Assembly (NCBI GenBank): GCA_036937835.1
Contig: CM072877.1
Location: 12,899,001 to 12,963,000, forward strand
From: Pampus argenteus
Taxonomy: Eukaryota > Chordata > Actinopteri > Scombriformes > Stromateidae
Reading direction: 5' to 3'
Length of the DNA: 64,000 bases
Part shown: positions 1 to 11,285 of the stretch, in pieces
Layout: each line of letters opens with the position of its first letter
How positions within the stretch are numbered: position 1 is the first letter of the stretch
Made by a program: the position numbers and the translations under genes
The notes under the pieces: model-generated
Told to the model about the DNA's origin: nothing
The model's database searches: none
Seen by the model: the letters and a program-made list of their open reading frames with translations, nothing else

Positions 1-555
1 GATTTTGGTCTGGCGTAACAAGATCGTTCTAGACTGTAAAATACTGTTTAGGATTGGAATTTGCAACGCTGCTCCTCGATAGAGAGGACAGAGAGCGTGT
101 GTTTCGTCCTCCTTGAACACTCCTGCAGGGCTCCTTCGCTACACAACAGCAGAAAATACGGTTTCGTGCTCACTAGGTCTGTCTGCGTTAAATATGTATC
201 TGCTTGTGCTGATGGTGTGTGGCATTTTAGATAAAAATGCCCCACCAAACATTAATGTGTGTGTGTGTATGGTGCAAGCATCAGTAACAGTAGTTTGGTG
301 TGTCAGGAACTGCAGCCTCTGCTTTCTCTTGGCAGTTCAGCGGATGGAGAAGAGGGGGTTTGTGTAGTTGATGCTACAATTTGCACTCTATCTCTTTTTG
401 CGCTCCCCTTTTCCTGCAAATTCATTCAGAAGCTGACGTTTCCATGGTAACCCATGAGTTCTCAGGAGCATTACTTCTTTGCTTGCCTCCTTCAGCTTTG
501 TCTGTAATTGCTGTGAACATGCCAACGGTGAGCCTCCTCGTCGTGCGTTGTGCGT

Positions 556-558
<3 letters not shown>

Positions 559-590
<32 letters not shown>
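559..590. repeat. (GT)n microsatellite
   Basis: Sixteen uninterrupted GT units in the uhrf2 intron. This repeat explains the spurious Thr-His and Val-Cys reading frames around it. Confidence 0.95.
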
Positions 591-593
<3 letters not shown>

Positions 594-1226
594 TTTTTCT
601 GTCATAGGATGTTGTGCCACAGGAACTGTATCAAGGGCTTTTGAGCAGTAAATGTGTGTTTTCTTTTTGGCAGACATCATTCCCATTTGACATTCCTAAA
701 TTTTCCAGTTCCCCGGTATTCTGCTATTATTTGTTGTTTCATCATTGTCAGCGGGACGTGAATGTGTCAGCAGTGACAATCTAATATTGCAAACCATCTG
801 TTTGTTTGTTTGTTCGGGTTATTGTTTGAGCCTCATGTGCCTTTTTTTTTTAGTTTATTTGATCGGTAACAGCAGGGAAGGGAAAGAAAGGAAGAGATGA
901 ATGACTACACAAGTCCCGAGCTAGTTTTAAACCCAGGTCGTCACAGTGATGTGATCATAATGTGTCATCACCAACTACGCCACAAATAAAGTCCTAATTT
1001 GTCGTGTCGTTGAGAAGCTGCAGCTGTAAACGTTGTAAAACAAGGTCTAAATCATCAGGTTTCTGTTTTGCTGAAAGCTCTTCTCTCTTTTTTTTGTACT
1101 CTATTAAATGCGTAGTGTCCCTCTCTGTACTGAGCGCCATTCCAGGTTTCTTCCATCATCTTATCTTGTTTGCCAGAGAAAAGTGGAGGGTGGGTAAGAT
1201 TGCTTCGCCTTCCCACGCTTAGACAG

Positions 1227-1255
<29 letters not shown>
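1227..1255. repeat. (AC)n microsatellite
   Basis: Uninterrupted AC run. A (GT)n run follows only 138 bases downstream, so the two can pair as an imperfect inverted repeat. Confidence 0.95.
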
Positions 1256-1258
<3 letters not shown>

Positions 1259-1385
1259 TCCCCTCAGTAAACACCTGTCTGCATAGTCTTGAGAAAGAAA
1301 ACCAGCCCTACAAAATGAACCGCCATGTTTTTGCATGAATCCATTGGGAGAATCTCCTCTCTGCTGCTCCCAGGAACTGGGGTGA

Positions 1386-1392
<7 letters not shown>

Positions 1393-1421
<29 letters not shown>
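1393..1421. repeat. (GT)n microsatellite
   Basis: Uninterrupted GT run. It is complementary to the AC run at 1227-1255. Confidence 0.95.
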
Positions 1422-1422
<1 letters not shown>

Positions 1423-1684
1423 ATTGCTCCAACACTCAGATTCGGTTTCATGGTTAAATCTTGGCTGAGTTCAACATATGTTTAAGATGTTATATTTGTC
1501 ATATACAGATATAATTTAGCATCTTGATTATTCCTTTCAAATTCCTGTGCCTAAGCTGCAAAAAGAAATATCAGACACAATAAACTGATTATCCTGTGAC
1601 ATAATTTGACCCAAATTTAAACCAAGAGTATTGTCACCCCCCTTGCTCTGAGATCACTGCCCTACAGAAGACATTTTTTACATG

Positions 1685-1816
1685 TCACAGTAGGAAAAGC
1701 ACAGGTGTGAATACTAAAATGAATGATGGTTGAATCCCACTAAGCTGCTTCAGTTTTGGATTCCTCATATTGCACATGTTGGCTCACTGTCACACTGTCA
1801 TGGCTCACCGGGACAC
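1685..1816. repeat. dispersed repeat, copy 1
   Basis: This block starts with TCACAGTAGGAAAAGCACAG and ends with a CACTGTCACACTGTCATGGC block followed by a GGACACT motif. A second diverged copy in the same orientation lies at 2346-2465. The shared ends and divergent middles suggest two copies of one short interspersed element or an old local duplication. The family was not identified. Confidence 0.6.
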
Positions 1817-2345
1817 TCGAATATAATGGAGCCATCGATAATGTTATTAATTACATCTGTGCATTTCCTACTTTGACAAAAAAGGTCTATTTGCCAACCG
1901 GAGCCCTGCTCCGCATGTGAGAAATCTGGATAGTTTGTAATTAACTTGATATGTAGCCGTTTAAACTGAAATTGGCGTTTTGGGATGGTTTTGCTTAAAA
2001 GAGAGCTTAAGCTCTATTATCTAATTAGCAAGGATCCACATACAGTACGCAGTGATAATATCTTACATGTATCTAAAGCTGTGGCGGTTTGCCTGCTACC
2101 TGAGTACTGATGAGAGGGTTTTATCCATTGGAGTATGTGGTAATGAAATAAGGGCAAAACAAAGTTCATTGTCCTTTTCTAACTGTCCCGTCTCTTTTTA
2201 TGCACAGAGCAGTCATTGTTCGATTGATGACTTGATATATTATCACAGAAATGGTGATTAATATACTAGATTCGTGAGTCATGTTTACTGTGACTGTAGT
2301 CTTTGACAGTATGGTTTATATCTCTTTCACTGAACACATTTATTT

Positions 2346-2465
2346 TCACAGTAGGAAAAGCACAGGTGTAAACAATCTGAATACCATCCAGCCGCTTTGG
2401 TTTCAGGACGGTGGTATTGTGCATGCTGGCTCTCTGTCACACTGTCATGGCATACTGTGACACTT
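2346..2465. repeat. dispersed repeat, copy 2
   Basis: Same orientation and same end blocks as 1685-1816, with a diverged centre. It directly abuts the TTAA-flanked element that begins at 2468. Confidence 0.6.
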
Positions 2466-2847
2466 AAAGTCCAACTGAAATTATTATTATTATTTTTTTT
2501 TTATCTGCACCGCAGCATAGAATATGCCCTGTAAATAATTCATACTGTGTTCCCCCTTAAATCAGAAACCAAAAGGGTTTCATGATGGTGGACCCCCATT
2601 TAATCTTTGCATTAAATCAACAGAAGCTCGTTGAACAAGCCACCAAACAAATGTTCCCCGTTAATGTCAGCTAGCAGGCTAGATGGTCAATTAGCTCCTC
2701 AGCTGCAGCACATTAAACAGCGTGTAAACATACAGTAAATGTCATTTTATATCCCTGTGTGCTACACACTCTTCTTCTCTTAATAGACTTGACATTATTT
2801 TTCCAATGCAAAAGGGATGATTAAATGTGATTTTAGTTGGGCTTTAA
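2464..2847. mobile_element. TTAA-flanked terminal-inverted-repeat element (MITE-like)
   Basis: The left end AGTCCAACTGAAAT (2468-2481) is the inverted match of the right end ATTTTAGTTGGGCT (2830-2843), with 12 of 14 positions pairing. Each end is bordered by TTAA (2464-2467 and 2844-2847). The interior of about 350 bases has no reading frame, so this is a non-autonomous element. A TTAA target duplication is typical of piggyBac and Kolobok groups, but the termini do not settle which. Confidence 0.6.
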
Positions 2848-3796
2848 GTTGAATGTTATTAGTGACACTAAATGTACTTTTCCTCCCTTGACAAATCACA
2901 GTGTCTGCTGTGGGCGGACAAGTCAAGTTAACTCAGTGTGGACATTTAATACGAACTCTGCACATATTAGATTTCAGACCATCAGACTTCGGATAGTCGC
3001 ATCACAAATTTGGTATGAACTTGAAAGCAGCATCCGTAGAGAGTGGAGCCTCCACCCATCAACCATGGGCAGTTGCACAAAGTACTGATGTCACTGCCAA
3101 AATGTTTGGCAGCTGTTGTCGAGGGCTAAAATGATCCAACATTATACAGACCAGAGCTTTCTGTTCTTGTCGTCGTCGTACATCTCAGACCTGGATAAAA
3201 ATGTTTTATGAGTTATTAGAAGGAATTTTTGTTTGCAGTCATATGCTGGTCAACTCTGAATTAGAGTCATTAGTTGGCAGTTTTGGGTCAGTAGTACATC
3301 CTCAGGGAAAAAAAACGAAATCTAGAGAATTTGAAGCAATAAAATCACAGTTATTTTAAGATGTCATGTGTAGAATTTATGCTAAAGCATTTTTTTTTGT
3401 CAGATACGAGGACATATAACCTAGACAAAACTAGCAAGGGCTTTCTAATCAATGTATCACATTGCAGGGCCAGCAGCCTCACTTCAATTGATCAGAGACA
3501 GTAGACAGTCACGTTTCACCATTAAGATAATTGTAGTGCATCCATTATGTGATTTTGTTGCCTTTTACATGTGTATAAAAGGAATTAAATTGTATTTTTA
3601 CTGTGCCACTCATCGTAGGTCAGTCCCTAAATGTCCGCACGGACAAAATGAAATGTCATTTTATATTAGTACACAAAAGTACAGACAGTCGGCGCTTGTG
3701 TGGTCTTAAACCTGTGTACTTCTGCTCTACTTGTGTCGCTCTGTTCCCCTTCTGTTCATGCTGAGTCCTATTGTGCTCCAAGGTTGATATTTCTCT

Positions 3797-3799
<3 letters not shown>

Positions 3800-3831
<32 letters not shown>
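3800..3831. repeat. (GT)n microsatellite
   Basis: Uninterrupted GT run in the uhrf2 intron, followed by shorter imperfect GT stretches. Confidence 0.95.
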
Positions 3832-3832
<1 letters not shown>

Positions 3833-4660
3833 CACGTGTACATGTTGGCTTGTGTCTGTGTGTGTTTGTGTTGCTTGTATTCACCCCACCCTACCCAAAA
3901 CTGCAGTAATCCCCTGGGCCTAAAAAAGGAAATCCCTGTGCTGTGCCATGGCCTATTCTTCCTGGGAGTACACTACTTGTGTGCTACAACTCTTACAGTC
4001 TACCCCCCGTATGCATTCTCCAGTCAATTTACAAAGGTTTGAAATATGCGGAGAAGTCTTCTCAGTAAGAGAGCAAAGCATAAGATCCCAACAGGCTGTC
4101 GCTGGTTCTGCATTAGTGCAGACTGTCTGAGAAAGTACCCGGTTTAGGCTCAGCCATCCGTCCTTTCCCCCCCCAAAAAAAAGCCAACATACACAATTCC
4201 TTGCTTTCCCCCTCACCTCCCACTGTGTGAGCGGACCTGAGTGTGCAGGCTGTTGTGCAGTTAAACTTCAGTGTTAACACATTGTTCGTTTGTAAGCATA
4301 ATTCGAGCTATTGGCAAGAAAACAAGCTTTCAATTCATTCCAGAGTCGGGCATGATCCTCGTAGGGTAATGATGATTGGCAGGCGGGAAAACTGTGCGAT
4401 TAAACTCACTACATCACTCATTTTCTGTTCTTTCTTGCTTCCAAATCCTTGGGGACTTGGTCCTGTCAATATGTTAATCATACATGATATCTCAGAAATG
4501 ATGGGTCCAATTTTGGTCCATTGTCCAAAGGCAGTAAGGTTGCCATTTTCAGTTATTTTCCATGTAGATTAATGGGAAGAGTAGTAAAAAATCCTTAATT
4601 CATCCCATAATTTCATTGAAGAATTTAATTTTTCTACCAGAAGGCCTTATAATATATTAT

Positions 4661-4690
4661 GATATGATATGATATGATATGATATGATAT
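4661..4690. repeat. (GATAT)6 tandem repeat
   Basis: Six perfect copies of a five-base unit in the uhrf2 intron. Confidence 0.95.
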
Positions 4691-5357
4691 GGCTTAATTT
4701 CACTTGTAGTTGAGTTTTTTAATGGCTAAAAGCCTGCTTTGTCCTTTAATAGAAGTGTGTTTGAACCTTGTAGAATATCAAATTGATGAAGAAAAAAAAA
4801 ATAATGATGATGAACATATTCACACTTGAAGAAACTCAAAATTAATTTGATCTGTAGTCAATGCTACAACTACATGCTGTGGTTCTGGGCAGAGTTTCAG
4901 CTGGCCTCAATATTTAGACTTTCTGTGCAAAAATCCTCTTACATTACAGATTTTGCCCCTCTGTGCTCATGCGGGCTTCTGTTGACTGATTTCTCTGCAC
5001 AGAAAGTCTATATTGCTTATTAGCAGTCTTAGCAGCAGTCTTTCACTCAGTGCATCAAGCTGTTACAGTTTCTATTCACATGCATCTGCTTTCACAGAAC
5101 ACACTGTTCTGAAGAGTTGCTTTTGCGAGTGTGAATATTTTAAAAATTTCTTGAGGATTTCACACTGTTCAAGGTTTCACAGTTGATCGAGTGCTCAGCT
5201 CAACCCATCGCCTGGCCCGTGTAGCTAATTTAATGCACCAAGGGTCTAGTTAGTTAACCTCCCAAGGTATTCTGGGTATATAAGACTGGAATATAAAAAT
5301 CAGGCTGATTTCACACACCTCTGCTGTGCTCTCCTCCCCTCTTCTCCTTTATCTCAG

Positions 5358-6673
5358 CTACCCAGAGAACGGTGTGGTGGAGATGCGACCGGTAGATGTG
5401 CGGCCTCGCGCCAGGACCCTGCTACGGTGGGACCAGCTACTGGTGGGCATGCACGTGATGGTCAACTACAACCTGGAGACACCAGAGGAGAGGGGTTTCT
5501 GGTTCGACGCAGAGGTTCAGACCATCAACCAAGCAACCCGCACCAACAAAGAGCTCCGAGTCAAGATTCTCCTGGGGTGAGGATCTTCCTTCTAGGCGGG
5601 AGGATGGTTGGGACTCATTTGGTCTCCCTCTTTCGACCTCCCTTTTTTTGTCTTTTCATCTATTTCTCTCTTCCTATCTCCTCTTTTTTTTTCTGTCCAT
5701 GTCTCTCGACCTCCCTGCAGGGGTCCTGGAGATGTGATCGGGGATTGTAAAGTTCAGTTTCTGGATGAAATCTACCAGGTGGAGAAACCAGGAGCTCGTG
5801 CACTCTCTGCTGCAGATGGACAATTTAAACGTATGCGGTGGAGAGTCTATATTCCTTTTAGTGCAACCATACTGTATTATCTTAACATTTCTCTTTGTGT
5901 GTGTGTGTACATGTGTGTATGAATTAATTTCCTTCCTTGTCCTCCAATCTAGGGAAGAGCGGGCCTGAGTGTAAGCACTGTAAGGCCGACCCGGACGCCG
6001 AGTGTCGCTTCTGCTCCTGCTGCGTGTGCGGCGGGAAGCAGGACGCTCACATGCAGCTGCTGTGTGACGAGTGCAACATGGCGTTCCACATCTACTGCCT
6101 CAACCCTCCGCTATCCACCATCCCCGATGACGAGGACTGGTAAGAGAGAGTGTAGCTCCCTTATCTGACACTACACAACTCAAGAAAGTTGATTAATAGT
6201 GTTTAGTAAGAGGTGAAGTGCATTTAAAATGTAATTAAGTGGTGATGAAAATAATGACAGACATAATGCAGTCACAGGTTTATTTTGGTTTATCTAATGC
6301 AGTGGCTTTGATGTCCCCACCCTCCATCTCTTTTTCTTCAGTGTGTTGTTTTTGGGAGGTGAAATGGCCAAAAGCAAAACATAAAATTGTCAGACGGCAT
6401 TTTGCAACTTCCTGGCACATCTTCTGTGCAGTCAGTGCAACATTTCTCTTTAAGGGAACTTATTACCAAATGTCAATGTCTTTGCCTTCTGGGGCGGTGT
6501 TGATCCTCATTTTATTTTACAGTGACTTGTGTTTGCCAGGAAATGGCCAATGAATCTTTTTTTTGTTGAATCTCCACCAAGGAAAGTGATTATGTAATTA
6601 AAAATATGATATCCAAACATTAAGTTTATCTAGATGAAGAGAGGTTACAACAAATTTAATGACACTGATTGTC

Positions 6674-6708
<35 letters not shown>

Positions 6709-9700
6709 GCTTACATTAGCGGGAGATCATTTCCTTTTGTTCTGCAGGTACTGTCCCACATGTAAGAATGACACCAGCGAGGTCGTTAAGGCAGGAGAGA
6801 AGCTCAAGGCCAGCAAGAAGAAGGCCAAAATGCCTTCGGCAACAACTGAGAGTCAAAGGGACTGGGGAAAGGTGAGACCCAAGGGTATCCAAAAGTATAC
6901 ACACCCACACACTCAAACACACACTGGGTATCTCTGTAAGACTGAAAGAAAACAGCAAGCCTGAGGGGAAGACCTGTGGTTCCTTTTTTGAAATTGCCTG
7001 CAAGGAGCAAATCTTGAAACCTTAGCTTTTCCAGATTGTTTTCTGCTTCAGTCTCTTGAACTGGGCACAGGCAGGCTCAAGTGGTGGTCACATGCTCAGT
7101 ACAGGATATTGAAGATGGATTTTGCTTTTTAAACCTCATCTTCACACGGAAACACGGAAACACTTACTGCAAGATTTTTGTTTTTGTTTTTAAATGACAA
7201 CCAGATAATTGAGAATATTTTATAATAAGATATCAGTGTTTTGGAAAAGTTAAATTTTCCTTTTCTTCACCATTGTTGAATGTCTCCAAGATGGCATGAG
7301 AGCGCCAAACAAAATTAATTCATGGAGTGTGTAACAATAGTCGAAAAGTGATTCAAAGCAAGAGCAGAATTTGTTTCTTTTTTTCTTTTTTTTTTTAAGT
7401 TTAAATCTCAAGTTTGCATGTTAATGTTATTCTTTATCTCCTTAAATATAAACTGTTGTAAACTGATCCTCTGTGTATCACTTACAGTATGCGTTTGATA
7501 TTTTGTGAAGTGCTTGATCAGAGACAAACGGTTGTGTGTGTGTGTGTGTGTGTTTTCTTTGAAGCTCAGTCAAACATTGTCTCAGCACGCCGCAGATTAT
7601 TCTCTCTAATCAGATGATCAGATCAGACATCTTTGATCCATCAGCAATTCTTAATATCTACCCAACTTTAAAACAGGCTCCTGGAGTTGATTAATAATGT
7701 TGGTTTGCGTTATGTAATTGTTTAAAAAAAATAATAAAAAATGCTTAAATGTTTTACTAATTATCAAGCACTTCTCATATAATCATAACACAACTATCTG
7801 ACCACCTTCTGCACCTCCTCCTTCACTGTTTCAGGGTACAAACGAGAAAATTACATTGGCAAAAAAAAAAAAAAAAAAAATAGTATTATCTCATTTTAAG
7901 TGCTGATGCAGAAAATGAGACCAAAGCAGACAGCTGACATGTATTAAAAAATTATTTTTTTTGTTTTTTTTGTTTTTTTGAAAGCATCTGTTTTAAGCAT
8001 ACTGTTCAATATTTTCCCCCCAAATCTCCTTAGAGTCTTTTTTCTAATGGCAACACTTGGAGATATTGTGTGGCTCCTTTCCATCCTGGGCTCGCTGTCT
8101 TCCTGACGCTCCGCTCCGTGGTGTAATGTGAACAATGCCATTAAGCATGACTTAGCCACTTTCCTGGAACTGCCAACGGAAAATAACTCCTTTCTTTACC
8201 AGAATGCTCCCTTTCTCTGCCGACTAATTGAAAACAGCCTGGCTTGTGTGTTTGGGCACATTTAAGCGCTCTGAGTCACACAGCGATTATACTTGACTTT
8301 CACATTATCACAATTTAATAACCCTCAAAATGAAATGCTTTTCTTTGCAAAAGAGTTGCTTTTGTACTCTCACTTTTTATACCCCTTTATGAATGGTATG
8401 CTCATAATTTCTGAAATATTGACAATATTTATCCATAAATATTCACTGTAAGCATTTGCCAGATTTGACCTACCAATCAGCAGACCCGCTCCTCTCATGT
8501 TGAGATGGTATTTTTGTGCATGTACCTTAGGATCTTTTCTTTCTTTCTTGATGTAATTGCAGGGTATGGCCTGTGTGGGGCGTACCAAGGAGTGCACAAT
8601 TGTTCCTTCAAACCACTATGGACCCATACCTGGTGTTCCTGTAGGAACCACATGGAAATTCAGAGTTCAGGTTAGCCGTGTCCACAATACATCACACTTA
8701 TATAGATATACTTTATGCTATTGATTAAAATAGCCAGAAAATCAAGTCTCATATGTCTCATCTTATACTTTAAATAGTGTCAATGAATTATATTATATTA
8801 TATTATAATCCTCTGCTTCTCTGTTTCTCTCTTTGTGCCTTCAGGTGAGCGAGGCAGGTGTTCACAGGCCACATGTCGGCGGCATCCACGGGCGCAGTAA
8901 CGATGGCTCCTATTCGCTGGTGTTGGCTGGAGGCTTTGAGGATGAAGTGGTAGGATATTCGTATTATTTACAAGATGAATTTTTTTCAGAAGTATTTCCT
9001 CAATCACTTAATTATGTTACCATGACTTGCTGTAGGACCGAGGAGATGAGTTCACCTACACAGGCAGCGGGGGTCGTGACCTCTCAGGAAACAAACGGAT
9101 CGGAGAGCACTCTTTTGACCAGACCCTGACCCACATGAACAGGTATGACCATCCATCTACGTAGGCTTTATCAGGTGGTCAAACTTTGTACTAATTGTTG
9201 TCCTTTCAATCAAATAAAAAAAGCTCAAAGATTTTTTTTTTGGTTATCTTTTTCAAATACCAAGCTTGAGTGGTTAACCTCTTAATAGCAATCAATCATT
9301 GATTATTTATCATCATTCCAAATCCTCAGTCAGACTTGAATAGCATCATCCTGTCTCATCTATAATTTTCTCCCTTGGCTCCTCATCTCCTGCAGGGCTT
9401 TGGCTTTAAACTGCGATGCACCTCTGAATGACAAAGACGGAGCAGAGTCCAGGAACTGGCGGGCGGGAAAGCCAGTGAGAGTGGTCCGGAGCTCCAAAGG
9501 CCGACGCATCAGCAAATACGCTCCTGAGGAGGGAAACCGCTACGATGGTATCTACAAGGTACAGACAGGTTTAGCTTTAGGTTGTAAACCAAGATCTGAT
9601 AAGATAAATACAACTGATATGAATAACAAATATGGTCCAGAACTGAAATGATGTTGGGAAGCATGGCAGTTAGTCAGACTATCATAAAACCATCTGTGGA

Positions 9701-11285
9701 CAAGCCACTCAATCCCTACCTCTTCTTTGACTTGAGATTTGACTTGGTGCTGCTCCTGAAGATCTCTAAATTTTACCTTTAAAGTGTAATGCTGTTTGTT
9801 TTGGGGTGAAATGTAGGTGGTAAAATATTGGCCAGAGATAGGAAAGTGTGGTTATCTGGTGTGGCGGTACCTGCTGAGACGGGACGATCTGGAACCGGCG
9901 CCATGGACACCTGAAGGACAGGACAGGATACAAAAACTGGGCCTTGCTGTTCAGGTTAGACTGCAAGTGTGTGTGTGTGTGTGTCTGTGTGTGTTTATTG
10001 TATTATATTGCTTGTTTGTTTTACACACACATATATATACTACTTTCCTTCTTCAAATAAACAGCCTTCTTGGTGATTGTGTGTTTGCCTGCAGTACCCG
10101 CCCGGCTACCAGGCAGCCATGGCTAACAAGACAAAGAAAGAGGCCAGCGCCAGACCTGGCCGTGGCGGTCGTAGTAAACACCATCCTGGGAGGGGGAGGC
10201 CACGGAGGCAACGCAAGATCAAGGAGGAGAAAGAGGAGAACAATGAGGAAGAGGAGGATGAGCAGCCAATGCCCAGAGTGGATGAGGAGGAGCCCCAAAG
10301 TAATGGAGAGCAGAAGACAACCAGGGATAGTGGTGGGTGCTATCAGAGATGAAGCTCAAAGCAGGTCAGACACCGTCTTTAGAGGTGTTGTGAGAAGAGG
10401 ACAGGTGAGACCAGCGTGAGCAGTGCAACTTAGCAAGATAGCTTGTAAATATTTCATGTTTGTCATGAAATTTTTTCCTCAGGCATGCAACACCGTGAAA
10501 TGAATTTGCTAAACAGCTTGGTTTTAGTTTTTACAGTCTTTTTATATTTTTTTGAAAGTCTTATTTGTGTTTCTTTACAAGAATCGTCACCAGCGATGGA
10601 GCCTCCCTCTAAACGGTTGAAGATAGAGGAAACCTTCCAGCTGTCAGAGCAGCAGCAGCAGTTGATCCGAGAGGACACAGCCAACAAGAAACTCTGGGAC
10701 GAAGCCATGGGACATCTTGCAGAGGGACCAGTATGCATCACAGTACACCTTGACACTATAACACATCCCAGGCTCTGTGCTTTTTGTTTGGCAGAGCAGT
10801 TTTTTTTTGTGGACGTTTTCACAGTTTTAACATGTATTTTCCTTGTTTCCCTTCTCCCTTGTCTGCATTCTTTTAATTGTGTTTCTGTCTGTGTACATAT
10901 GAAGAATTTCCTGCGCAAGATGGAGCAGATCTTCATGTGTGTGTGCTGCCAGGAGTTGGCCTTCCAACCCATCACCACCGTATGCACACACAATGTGTGC
11001 AAGGTATGTAGTGACGATTTGAGTGCGTATATTTGTAACTACCACTACTTAAAACGGGGTAAAAAAAAAAAATCCTTATTCTTTGTATCTGTGTATGAAT
11101 TTCTTCTGCCACGCCCCTACCCCCACCACCCCCCTCAGACTTGTCTCCAGCGGTCGTTCCGAGCGAAGGTGTACACCTGCCCCGCCTGCCGCCACGACCT
11201 GGGAAAAGACTACATCATGACCCAAAACAAGACACTTCAGATGCTGCTCGACCAGTTCTTTCCCGGCTATAGCAAGGGCCGATGA
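5358..11285 (+). CDS. uhrf2: UHRF2 E3 ubiquitin ligase / chromatin reader (3' 13 exons)
   Basis: Exons: 5358-5576, 5721-5830, 5953-6139, 6748-6871, 8563-8670, 8845-8949, 9036-9142, 9396-9558, 9817-9954, 10095-10332, 10582-10730, 10905-11003, 11139-11285 (TGA at 11283). Phases join without a stop and give 630 residues; human UHRF2 is about 800, so roughly 170 N-terminal residues (UBL, first Tudor half) are outside. In order: the tandem Tudor part (PENGVVEMRP, RGFWFDAEV) in exons 1-2; PHD finger (CKHC, CVCGG, CDECNMAFHIYC, WYCPTC) in exons 3-4; SRA domain (GMACVGRTKE, GGIHGRSNDG, SGNKR finger loop, RRDD) in exons 5-9; an acidic and basic linker in exons 10-11; RING (CVCCQEL, CTHNVCKTC, CPACRHD) and the family C-terminus FFPGYSKGR in exons 12-13. 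Family role: nuclear reader of methylated H3K9 and modified cytosine, and ubiquitin ligase. VEMRP, VNYNLE, LLCDECN, SEAGVHRPHVGG and the RING tail fit UHRF2 better than UHRF1. Confidence 0.96.
6675..6706. repeat. (AC)n microsatellite
   Basis: AC run about 40 bases upstream of the acceptor of the uhrf2 exon that starts at 6748. Confidence 0.95.
6872..8562 (+). other. uhrf2: uhrf2 intron between PHD and SRA exons
   Basis: Largest intron of the visible part of uhrf2. It is AT-rich, with a GT run near 7533-7552 and an A20 tract at 7861-7880. A compositionally balanced stretch at about 8040-8290 stands out as a possible conserved non-coding element. No exon seen. Confidence 0.75.

Larger units (their letters stand above)
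1..5357 (+). other. uhrf2: intron of uhrf2 (5' exons outside window)
   Basis: No exon of uhrf2 or of any other gene could be supported here. I looked for the UBL domain and the first Tudor half, which human UHRF2 encodes upstream of the exon at 5358, and saw neither. The stretch is AT-rich and holds (GT)n/(CA)n runs, a pentanucleotide tandem at 4661-4690, a TTAA-flanked inverted-repeat element at 2468-2843 and a diverged repeat pair at 1685-1816 and 2346-2465. A short missed exon cannot be excluded. Confidence 0.7.

Noticed and set aside
1055..1435. 126-residue minus-strand reading frame with poly-Thr-His and poly-Cys-Val
   Set aside because: It is produced by translating the CA/GT microsatellites at 1227-1255 and 1393-1421. 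There is no domain and no splice support.
5358..11285. Assignment of the first gene to uhrf1
   Set aside because: Key stretches (PENGVVEMRP, GFWFDAEVQT, LLCDECNMAFHIYCLNPPL, SEAGVHRPHVGGIHG, GLAVQYPPGY, FMCVCCQEL, FFPGYSKGR) agree better with UHRF2 than UHRF1 as recalled.
10485..11285. Single 266-residue protein from the long open frame covering the RING exons
   Set aside because: The frame runs through introns; splice sites at 10730/10905 and 11003/11139 give the conserved RING sequence instead.
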